Part shown: one piece after another, positions 25,234-30,269 of the stretch
Position numbering within the stretch: position 1 is the first letter of the stretch
How the letters are laid out: the number at the start of each line of letters is the position of its first letter
IMG/VR virus record: IMGVR_UViG_3300008107_005139
Coordinates: 1-30,269 of that record
DNA length: 30,269 bases
Source of the DNA: a virus
Strand: one strand, 5' to 3'
Notes under the pieces: generated by a model
The model's database searches: none
The model's input: only the letters and a program-made list of their open reading frames with translations
What the model was told of the DNA's origin: nothing
Position numbers and translations under genes: made by a program

Positions 25234-25557
25234 ATGACAGTAGAAAGATTTATTCCAGAAGATCCATATAGTCCACCAAATATTCCTGTGGATGAAATGA
25301 ACCTTGGTTCTTATGTATATCAAGGCAAATATCTTTATGCAATTCTACCACTTCCTTGGTATCCTGTAGATTCTGGTGACACTAAAGATAGATTTGATTT
25401 AAGAGTTCTTCCAGATACTGAACTTGCAGCACTTGGATGGACTCCAGCACCTGCACAACCAACTTTTGACTCAGAAACAGAAATCTGTCAGTGGGATGAA
25501 GAAGTTGGTAACTGGGCAGTATCTCCAATTCCAACTCCAGAAGAACCAGCAGAATGA
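25234..25557 (+). CDS. Hypothetical acidic protein (107 aa)
   Basis: An acidic, proline-rich protein with no recognisable domain. The segment LAALGWTPAPAQPTFDSETEICQWDEEVGNWAV recalls small tail-associated or fibre-assembly proteins in cyanophages, but only weakly. AATAAATAG just upstream may be a degenerate late box. It is followed 4 nt later by an oxygenase gene. Confidence 0.5.
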   Translation: MTVERFIPEDPYSPPNIPVDEMNLGSYVYQGKYLYAILPLPWYPVDSGDTKDRFDLRVLPDTELAALGWTPAPAQPTFDSETEICQWDEEVGNWAVSPIPTPEEPAE

Positions 25558-25561
25558 TTAA

Positions 25562-26056
25562 ATGACTTTTGAAATTATAGATAATGTTCTCACTGAAGAT
25601 GAACTAAAACCAATCAGGGAAATCATGTTTAATTCGGGATTTCCCTGGAATTTTACTCCAGTGGTATCATCATTAAATGATAGTGATGATACTATCATGG
25701 GATCTTATTATTTTACTCATACTTTTTATAATAAATTTTATGCTGATGAGTTTTGTCCTGTTTTTGCTCCAATCCTGAATAAAATTAATGTAAAAGCATT
25801 AATGAGAGTTAAAGGTAATTTGTATACCTCAACAGAAAAACTCATACATCATAATAACCATTGCGATTTCCAATTTGAACATCGTGGTGCTATCTTTTAT
25901 TTGAATACTAATAATGGACTAACTGTTCTTGAAGATGGTACTGAAGTTCAATCAGTAGAAAACAGATTACTTTTATTTGAACCACACAAACCTCATCATA
26001 GCACTACATGCACTGACTCGCAGTGTAGAATGAATGTAAACTTTAATTTCTTTTAA
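25562..26056 (+). CDS. Small 2OG-Fe(II) oxygenase, cyanophage type (164 aa)
   Basis: A compact oxygenase core: H100-C-D102 (HHNNHCDFQ), distal His at 145 or 146 (PHKPHHSTT), and R156 (CRMNVNFNFF). The strand RGAIFYLNTNNGLTVLEDGTEV between them is characteristic of the short oxygenases widespread in T4-like cyanophages. Their substrate is not established; protein or nucleotide modification have both been proposed. It lies 2 nt ahead of the next gene. Confidence 0.82.
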   Translation: MTFEIIDNVLTEDELKPIREIMFNSGFPWNFTPVVSSLNDSDDTIMGSYYFTHTFYNKFYADEFCPVFAPILNKINVKALMRVKGNLYTSTEKLIHHNNHCDFQFEHRGAIFYLNTNNGLTVLEDGTEVQSVENRLLLFEPHKPHHSTTCTDSQCRMNVNFNFF

Positions 26057-26058
26057 CA

Positions 26059-26385
26059 ATGAATAAGAATGATATTGTCTCTCCAGTTTCTTATAATGTC
26101 AATGATTTTCCATTTTTGACTTATGAACAACTTGCAGTTCTAAGACTTGAAGTTGCGGAAAGACTTACGAGACAGATGAGTGATGAGGAAAGATTTAAGT
26201 ACATCAGCGATCACATTTTTCATAGTTTGCCTTTGGAGCATATTGAGTTGCAAGGAACATTGATTAGAGCAGGTGCTGGTGAATTACTTGACCAAATACT
26301 GAAAGAAATACTTGGTGAGGACTATAAGATAACTGCAAAAAAGACCTCTGAAATACGAAGAGAAAATGGTGATCCTCCATTGTGA
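26059..26385 (+). CDS. Hypothetical protein (108 aa)
   Basis: A mixed helical protein (LTYEQLAVLRLEVAERLTRQMSDEERFKYISDHIF) with no family I recognise and no membrane segment or metal motif. It closes the block that begins in the fibre region; a stem-loop follows after 25 nt. Confidence 0.5.
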   Translation: MNKNDIVSPVSYNVNDFPFLTYEQLAVLRLEVAERLTRQMSDEERFKYISDHIFHSLPLEHIELQGTLIRAGAGELLDQILKEILGEDYKITAKKTSEIRRENGDPPL

Positions 26386-26410
26386 AGACACTTTAAAAAC
26401 TGGCACACTG

Positions 26411-26440
26411 ACCCACTAAATCGATTTTGGTGGGTTTTAT
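26411..26440 (+). terminator. Terminator-like stem-loop fused to a promoter-like element
   Basis: ACCCAC (26411-26416) pairs with GTGGGT (26430-26435), followed by TTTTAT. The last bases form the TATAGT of the promoter-like element at 26437-26454. Confidence 0.55.
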
Positions 26441-26454
26441 AGTATGTGAGTACA
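26437..26454 (+). promoter_or_regulatory. Conserved promoter/leader element, copy 1
   Basis: An 18-bp element with TATAGT followed by ATGTG and GTACA, identical at 17 of 18 positions to 29604-29621. Both copies follow a stem-loop and both end 11 nt before an ATG. TATAGT fits a sigma-70 minus-10 box; no good minus-35 box is seen for this copy. Confidence 0.55.
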
Positions 26455-26465
26455 GAACGAAACCA

Positions 26466-26570
26466 ATGAGGTACTCCAATCTAGATCGACTGCTTTTTCT
26501 TGGATCCCTGGTGTGGATGATTCACTGGGTAACAAAAGTTACTGAAGCAGTTTTGAATGCATTATTCTGA
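26466..26570 (+). CDS. Small hydrophobic peptide (34 aa), unannotated-type gene
   Basis: ATG 26466 to TGA 26568-26570 encodes a 34-residue peptide with a central hydrophobic stretch (LLFLGSLVWMIHWV), probably one short membrane helix. Its stop overlaps the ATG of the metalloprotease gene, giving translational coupling. The start is supported by the conserved element upstream, whose spacing to ATG is the same as for the gene at 29633. Function unknown. Confidence 0.5.
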   Translation: MRYSNLDRLLFLGSLVWMIHWVTKVTEAVLNALF

Positions 26571-27007
26571 TGCTCACATTATATACTACTGGGTACAATT
26601 ATAGCAAGAAACGTTGTACCAAAATCGTTGAATGGTTCATCACTAAAGAACTTCCACATCATAAACTTGAGATTACAGTTAATCATCGAGGAATGTTGCG
26701 CGAAGGAGTTTGGGGTTGGGTTGGTGTGACTGATTGTGATTATCGTCCACGTTCATTTGAAATTGAATTGCACAATCAAATGGATTCGGAGCACTATACA
26801 AGAACCCTTCTACATGAACTGTGGCACGTCTATCAGCACGTTATGGGGGATCTTAGGGATAAGTATGGAAAGAGGCACTGGAGGGGCATAGACCACTCTC
26901 TCACAGACTATTCTGAACAACCATGGGAAGTACAAGCATTTCAAATGGAACAAGTCCTCTATGAGGAATTCCTAAACCACTTGACAGACACCCAACAATC
27001 TCTGTAG
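26570..27007 (+). CDS. SprT-like zinc metalloprotease (145 aa)
   Basis: The zinc motif H82-E-L-W-H86 with preceding TLL is clear, and E120 in the PWEVQAF segment is a good third ligand, as in SprT-like and related cyanophage peptidases. The protein is single-domain and has no signal peptide, so it should act in the cell or virion. Possible roles are processing of virion proteins or of DNA-bound proteins; the target is not visible. It begins at the stop of the small membrane peptide. Confidence 0.75.
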   Translation: MLTLYTTGYNYSKKRCTKIVEWFITKELPHHKLEITVNHRGMLREGVWGWVGVTDCDYRPRSFEIELHNQMDSEHYTRTLLHELWHVYQHVMGDLRDKYGKRHWRGIDHSLTDYSEQPWEVQAFQMEQVLYEEFLNHLTDTQQSL

Positions 27008-27023
27008 ACTACCTTTGTTGGGT
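26990..27023 (+). terminator. Stem-loop overlapping the end of the metalloprotease gene
   Basis: A perfect 9-bp stem, ACCCAACAA (26990-26998) with TTGTTGGGT (27015-27023). The stop codon lies in the loop. Only two further T residues follow, so termination may be weak. Confidence 0.5.
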
Positions 27024-27058
27024 TTGATGACCATCATCTAAACACTCTTAAAACCACA

Positions 27059-27259
27059 ATGAAACTCAAGAAAAACCTTATCAACGTTCAACCAAAGAGT
27101 TCAAAGGCTAAGAACAGATTTGTGAACCAAATGGATAAACTTCATGCAATGGAGGTAGAACAGGAAACTGAGACTCAACTCTTTGTTGTTTCTATTAATC
27201 GTAAGTACTGTTTTTGGATGAATAAAGAAAACGATCCTCATTGGAGTATTATTAAATGA
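27059..27259 (+). CDS. Hypothetical protein (66 aa)
   Basis: A small basic protein (NLINVQPKSSKAKNRFVNQMDKLHAMEVEQ) with a C-terminal aromatic stretch (NRKYCFWMNKENDPHWSIIK). No family recognised. The stop overlaps the ATG of the RlpA-like gene (ATGA at 27256). Confidence 0.5.
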   Translation: MKLKKNLINVQPKSSKAKNRFVNQMDKLHAMEVEQETETQLFVVSINRKYCFWMNKENDPHWSIIK

Positions 27260-27567
27260 TTGGATTGATTGCTGCACTTACTTGCGGTACGACCACGTAC
27301 TATGGTTTGAACGATAATACTCATGGAAAAACTACTGCAAACGGTGAGCGGTTTGATGCTTATTCTTGGACTGCAGCTAGTCCTCATCTACCTATGGGTA
27401 CACGCATACGGGTGACAAACCAAGATAACGGTAAACAAGTTATCGTTCGTGTGAATGATCGTGGTCCTTATTCTCATGCGGATCTAGATCTTTCTTATGC
27501 TGCTTTTGCTCATATAGAATCACCAAAAAAAGGAAATGCTGTCGTTTGTTGGAGGGTTGTTGGATGA
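27256..27567 (+). CDS. RlpA-like double-psi beta-barrel protein (103 aa)
   Basis: Shows the RlpA core in order: TYYGLNDNTHGKTTANGERFDAYSWTAASPHLPMGTRIRVTN, then NGKQVIVRVNDRGPY with the active-site Asp D68, then LDLSYAAFAHI (long stretches are cited here only as landmarks; the key parts are TANGERFD, LPMGTRIRV and RVNDRGP). RlpA family enzymes cleave peptidoglycan glycan strands lacking stem peptides. Only the barrel is present, without the SPOR domain of bacterial RlpA, and only a very short hydrophobic N-terminus. A role in host wall damage or release is plausible. It overlaps the next gene by ATGA. Confidence 0.8.
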   Translation: MIGLIAALTCGTTTYYGLNDNTHGKTTANGERFDAYSWTAASPHLPMGTRIRVTNQDNGKQVIVRVNDRGPYSHADLDLSYAAFAHIESPKKGNAVVCWRVVG

Positions 27568-27923
27568 AAAAACTGATTGTTCTTGCTGCACTTTTGTTTT
27601 CCTCTCCTGTCTTTGCACAAGAGGTTAAAACATATCGCCCATTTCGATATGAAACTGCATGTGGAATTGAAAAAGATGATCAATTCTATGATGATACTTG
27701 TGTGGTAATTGAAACACGAGAATCAAATGGTGCTCTACGCACTCGTAATATCTTTTCCAATCGCTTTGGATTGACAATCAAATCACGTTTTGATAAAGAA
27801 AAAGGTTTCGTTCAGTGGGACTCTCATAATAAATTTGAATATTCTTGGTCATATAAATCTGGAGGAATTGGATGGACTATGGTAATGCCCGGATTCCTAG
27901 TAGAAAATATTTCTTGGGACTAA
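27564..27923 (+). CDS. Secreted protein with signal peptide (119 aa), unknown function
   Basis: MKKLIVLAALLFSSPVFAQ is a clear Sec signal peptide with an A-x-A-like cleavage site after VFA. The mature part (about 100 residues) has two or more cysteines (ACGIEKDDQFYDDTC), compatible with a disulfide in the periplasm. I chose ATG 27564, which overlaps the RlpA-like stop, over the upstream ATG at 27546. Coupling to the RlpA-like gene suggests a shared envelope role. Confidence 0.65.
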   Translation: MKKLIVLAALLFSSPVFAQEVKTYRPFRYETACGIEKDDQFYDDTCVVIETRESNGALRTRNIFSNRFGLTIKSRFDKEKGFVQWDSHNKFEYSWSYKSGGIGWTMVMPGFLVENISWD

Positions 27924-27969
27924 ATAACTCTGCCTGATTAAGGTTAACTGCAATTTATCTTTTCAGGTT

Positions 27970-27995
27970 AAAAGAGAGGGTGACCTCTCTTTTTT
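27970..27995 (+). terminator. Strong rho-independent terminator
   Basis: A perfect 10-bp stem (27970-27979 with 27984-27993) and a GTGA loop; the T run continues to 27995. It separates the secreted-protein gene from the endonuclease gene. Confidence 0.88.
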
Positions 27996-27997
27996 AA

Positions 27998-28005
27998 TAT
28001 AAATA
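27998..28005 (+). promoter_or_regulatory. Perfect late promoter box TATAAATA
   Basis: An exact T4-type late consensus, 27 nt before the GIY-YIG endonuclease start and just after the terminator, giving the endonuclease its own late transcription. Confidence 0.6.
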
Positions 28006-28031
28006 TCTTTGCAGTTAACCTTATAATTACG

Positions 28032-28907
28032 ATGCCTAAAGGCATAATTTACTGTGCTCATTGTATTCCAACAGGAAAAAAATATATTGGAAAAACACTT
28101 AAGTGTTTAGAGAGAAGAAAGTCCTCACACAAAAGTGCTGCAAAGTATGAAAAAAGAAATTTAAAATTTTATAATGCTATAAAAAAATATGGATGGAATT
28201 CTTTTATATGGGGAGTAATTGAAGAATGTGATGTAGAATTACTAAATGAGCAAGAAGTATTTTGGATAGACAAATATAATACCTACTATAAAGGATACAA
28301 TTCTACTTTAGGAGGTGACGCAACAAATCCAACTTGCTTTAAAAAATTTAAATTTAAATCTCCTAATGGGGAAATATTAGAAGGAGAAAATATTGCAGAA
28401 TTCTGTAGAAACTATAATTTAAGTTCTTCATCAATGGGATGTGTTTTATCTGGAAAAAGAAAATCTCATAAGGGTTGGACATTACCCGAAACCAAAGTTT
28501 ATGGATATGAATTAAGAACACTCAAAATTGAAAGAGAATTTACAATACAAAGTCCTGATGGTACGATTATAACTGGTAAAAATGTAACAAAATTTTGTAA
28601 TCAATATAATTTAAACCCTGCTAGTATAATTAATGTTTTAAATGGAAAGTATAAATCATATAAAAAATGGAAACTTACAAAAACAAATTTAATAAGTCAT
28701 AAATCTAGAATTGAAAAAATATCAAAAGAATTTGTTATTATGAGTCCCGATCAAACTATTATAAAAGAAAAAAATATTAAAGAATTTTCTAAAAAATATA
28801 ATTTAATTCCTGGAGAAATATCAAGAGTTTTGTCTAAAAAAATAAAATCCCATAGAGGTTGGAAATTACCAACAATAGATACAAATCAAAACGTGAGCTG
28901 GGATTAG
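28032..28907 (+). CDS. GIY-YIG homing endonuclease with three repeat DNA-binding modules (291 aa)
   Basis: The N-terminal nuclease domain (about 1-95) shows G4-I-I-Y7, K17-Y-I-G-K21, conserved Arg near 28-29 and E75 in NEQEVFWID. The C-terminal part has three similar 45-residue modules (about 107-151, 170-215, 234-279). Each has SP(N/D)-G/Q at the start, an F-C/S-x-x-Y-N-L helix and a K-S-H/Y-x-x-W-x-L end, as in NUMOD-type repeats that read the homing site. The gene is more AT-rich in its codons than its neighbours and lies free-standing between a terminator and an unrelated operon, with no intron visible around it. It is a typical selfish gene of T4-like phages. Confidence 0.85.
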   Translation: MPKGIIYCAHCIPTGKKYIGKTLKCLERRKSSHKSAAKYEKRNLKFYNAIKKYGWNSFIWGVIEECDVELLNEQEVFWIDKYNTYYKGYNSTLGGDATNPTCFKKFKFKSPNGEILEGENIAEFCRNYNLSSSSMGCVLSGKRKSHKGWTLPETKVYGYELRTLKIEREFTIQSPDGTIITGKNVTKFCNQYNLNPASIINVLNGKYKSYKKWKLTKTNLISHKSRIEKISKEFVIMSPDQTIIKEKNIKEFSKKYNLIPGEISRVLSKKIKSHRGWKLPTIDTNQNVSWD

Positions 28908-28940
28908 TCTATTAAATAGTAATCAAATACAAAAGTAAAA

Positions 28941-29114
28941 ATGAACGAAGAATCTCAAATTGACAAGTGGAATCGTGGAGTGACTCTTTTTGAAGAAAGT
29001 GTGTTGAAACCTGATTCAGAACTTCGTAACTGTGCTCATAACCAACTTTGTTTTCACGAGTTGATGGCAGTTCGTGAACAAGTTCTGCAATATCTTAAGA
29101 CTCTAAGACAATGA
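28941..29114 (+). CDS. Hypothetical protein (57 aa)
   Basis: ATG 28941 to TGA 29112-29114. A mostly helical, acidic then basic protein (MNEESQIDKWNRGVTLFEES; ELMAVREQVLQYLKTLRQ) with two Cys and several His, but no clear metal-site pattern. Its stop overlaps the ATG of the next membrane protein (ATGA at 29111), which supports it as a real gene. Function unknown. Confidence 0.55.
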   Translation: MNEESQIDKWNRGVTLFEESVLKPDSELRNCAHNQLCFHELMAVREQVLQYLKTLRQ

Positions 29115-29347
29115 GTTCATATACATTTTGGTTTGCTATTTTTGCTTTGTTTACCTATTTCATAGTTACGGATAATAGTGTAGCGAGGGCATTTTATATG
29201 CTAACTCAACTGGCAAAAGTACAATATGAAAAAACAAAATGGTGGATACTGCATAATCCAGCAAATCCAATTGTAAAGTATTTGATATGGCGTAAGTCTA
29301 TGAAACTTGCAGAAGAACTCATGAGGGAGTTTGAGGAAAAACAATGA
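29111..29347 (+). CDS. Small membrane protein (78 aa)
   Basis: An N-terminal membrane segment (FWFAIFALFTYFIV, about residues 6-19) followed by a helical, mostly basic cytoplasmic tail (YEKTKWWILHNPANPIVKYLIWRKSMK) and an acidic end. The orientation is likely with the tail inside. It overlaps both neighbours by ATGA. Function unknown; an envelope-associated role is suggested by the secreted protein that follows. Confidence 0.55.
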   Translation: MSSYTFWFAIFALFTYFIVTDNSVARAFYMLTQLAKVQYEKTKWWILHNPANPIVKYLIWRKSMKLAEELMREFEEKQ

Positions 29348-29565
29348 AATATCTCATTCTCCTCTTACCTTTTATCACTCTTCCTGCAAGTGCAATTACT
29401 TGGAAAGAATTTTGGGAACCTTTTGAACCAAGAGTTTATTATAGAGAACCAGTTTGCACTGGAGTTGTGTATCGTGAGGAATATGTTCCAGGAGATAGGT
29501 GGAGACCTGGATATGTAAGATCTTGGAAAGAAAGAGTAAGAGTTCCTTGTTGGCCCAGATATTGA
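29344..29565 (+). CDS. Small secreted basic protein (73 aa)
   Basis: MKYLILLLPFITLPASA is a signal peptide with an A-S-A cleavage site. The mature part (about 56 residues) is rich in Trp, Tyr, Arg and Pro (EPRVYYREPVC, GDRWRPGYVRSW) and has two cysteines that could pair in the periplasm. No family recognised. It overlaps the membrane protein upstream by ATGA, and a stem-loop follows. Confidence 0.55.
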   Translation: MKYLILLLPFITLPASAITWKEFWEPFEPRVYYREPVCTGVVYREEYVPGDRWRPGYVRSWKERVRVPCWPRY

Positions 29566-29573
29566 ACTGTCAC

Positions 29574-29605
29574 AAGACCCCTTGATTTCTGATTGAAGGG
29601 GTCTT
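29574..29605 (+). terminator. Stem-loop fused to a promoter (second cassette)
   Basis: AAGACCCCTT (29574-29583) pairs perfectly with AAGGGGTCTT (29596-29605) around a 12-nt loop. There is no T run; the stem merges into the minus-10 box of the following promoter, so it may act more as a processing or boundary element than a strong terminator. Confidence 0.6.
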
Positions 29606-29621
29606 ATAGTATGTGCGTACA
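29582..29621 (+). promoter_or_regulatory. Sigma-70-like promoter with conserved leader element, copy 2
   Basis: TTGATT (29582-29587), a 17-bp spacer and TATAGT (29605-29610) form a good sigma-70 promoter laid over the stem-loop. The 18 bp 29604-29621 repeat the element at 26437-26454 with one difference, and the distance to the next ATG is again 11 nt. Confidence 0.65.
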
Positions 29622-29632
29622 AATCAAGATCA

Positions 29633-30205
29633 ATGACCTACAAAGCAAAACTCAAAGTTCAATTTGATACTGAATGGACTCCTACTTATGGTGGGTCTGG
29701 AATGTATGATGATGAAACTCTTCCTGAGGAGCATTATACTTTTGAGATTCCTTGTGAAGACATTAACACTATTCAACTGTTCCGTTTTTTTGGAACGATT
29801 GCCCGCACAATGGGACATAATGAAATTGGTATTATGAAAGGTGCTTGTTCGCTTGCATTTAATGATACGCGAAGTGAAGAGGATATGAAAAAGATTGCTT
29901 ATGAGTTTGACCTTAAACTCTCTGAAGAGTATTCAAAAGAATTTGCTGAGATGCAGGATGAGATTTATGATCTGAAAGCAAAACTCTCACGTTTTGAGAA
30001 TCCTGATAATCCTCAATATACTGATGAGGAAATGGATGCAATGACAGCAGAACAGTATAAGTATAAAGGATGGAATGGTCTTGTTCCTGGTTCTCCTGAA
30101 GCAGTTGAAAAAAATTGTAAGTGCCCTGTAATGGATAATGAAGATATGCCTGAGGATCGTAAATGGGTAAATGGTGATTGTCCTCTTCATGGTAAAGCAA
30201 AATGA
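29633..30205 (+). CDS. Hypothetical protein with C-terminal Cys motif (190 aa)
   Basis: The N-terminal half is mixed alpha/beta; residues about 80-125 are strongly helical and charged (KLSEEYSKEFAEMQDEIYDLKAKLSRFEN), likely a coiled coil. The C-terminus has C-x-C followed by C-P-L-H, a possible small zinc site (KNCKCPV ... NGDCPLHG). I do not recognise the family. It starts 11 nt after the conserved promoter element, so it may be an early gene, and overlaps the next gene by ATGA. Confidence 0.55.
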   Translation: MTYKAKLKVQFDTEWTPTYGGSGMYDDETLPEEHYTFEIPCEDINTIQLFRFFGTIARTMGHNEIGIMKGACSLAFNDTRSEEDMKKIAYEFDLKLSEEYSKEFAEMQDEIYDLKAKLSRFENPDNPQYTDEEMDAMTAEQYKYKGWNGLVPGSPEAVEKNCKCPVMDNEDMPEDRKWVNGDCPLHGKAK

Positions 30206-30269
30206 AACTTCTTCAATATGGCGTGAGAAACGATTACGGCCGAGAATACTATATGACTCTTTGTACTGG
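30202..30269 (+). CDS. N-terminal fragment of a phage protein (partial)
   Basis: ATG 30202 overlaps the stop of the preceding gene (ATGA) and the frame stays open to the window edge: MKLLQYGVRNDYGREYYMTL and three further residues. Too short to identify. Confidence 0.5.
   Translation, partial: MKLLQYGVRNDYGREYYMTLCT

Larger units (their letters stand above)
27939..28023. repeat. 15-bp inverted repeat enclosing a terminator and a late box
   Basis: Arms 27939-27953 and 28009-28023 are perfect inverted copies (core AAGGTTAACTGCAA / TTGCAGTTAACCTT). Between them lie the 10-bp terminator stem and a TATAAATA box, so the whole stretch can form a nested hairpin. It sits directly before the homing endonuclease gene. 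Confidence 0.85.

Noticed and set aside
1-30269. A second variable repeat for the same template
   Set aside because: The adenine-free template end occurs only at 16558-16577 and 17231-17250 in this window; other targets, if any, lie outside.

Overview
The window looks like a piece of a T4-like marine cyanophage genome (a myovirus of Synechococcus or Prochlorococcus) or a close relative. The DNA is AT-rich, every gene I can support is on the + strand, and genes are packed with ATGA or about 10-nt overlaps. There are T4-type late promoters (TATAAATA, CATAAATA, CTAAATA), collagen-like tail fibres with peptidase-S74 chaperone ends, several 2OG-Fe(II) oxygenases, and a small SprT-like metalloprotease. 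The host assignment is inference from gene content.

Layout. (1) 1-9713 is a virion fibre region: three proteins ending in S74-type chaperone domains (two of them with long Gly-X-Y collagen-like stretches), a large beta-rich structural protein, a coiled-coil protein, and a small structural gene that appears truncated and joined out of frame to the end of another gene. (2) 9703-15848 and 18299-26056 form a glycan and modification operon: glycosyltransferases, methyltransferases, a sulfotransferase, two NodU/CmcH-type carbamoyltransferases, a DUF6165 protein, and five 2OG-Fe(II) oxygenase modules. It starts inside the last codons of the 1032-aa fibre gene. (3) Inside that operon, at 15850-18302, is a complete diversity-generating retroelement (DGR) in the order promoter, tail-fibre-like target ending in a variable repeat (VR), Avd, template repeat (TR), reverse transcriptase. 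(4) 26059-30269 holds small accessory genes: a 34-aa peptide, a metalloprotease, an RlpA-like double-psi barrel protein, secreted or membrane peptides, and a GIY-YIG homing endonuclease, punctuated by stem-loop/promoter cassettes.

The main discovery is the DGR. The 125-nt TR (17126-17250) and VR (16453-16577) align without gaps. I count 28 differences from the Ser codon at 16454 onward, and all 28 fall at TR adenines (14 A to G, 11 A to T, 3 A to C). None falls at C, G or T. The RT has YMDD and the DGR-type IGNLTSQ motif. The cassette has its own perfect sigma-70 promoter (TTGACA, 18 bp, TATAAT) plus a perfect late box TATAAATA.

How the parts may work together (inference): the phage carries long collagen-like fibres, a retroelement that rewrites the tip of a receptor-binding protein, and an enzyme set that could decorate either the fibres or the host surface. 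The RT gene overlaps the next oxygenase gene by ATGA, so the retroelement and the decoration genes are probably expressed together.
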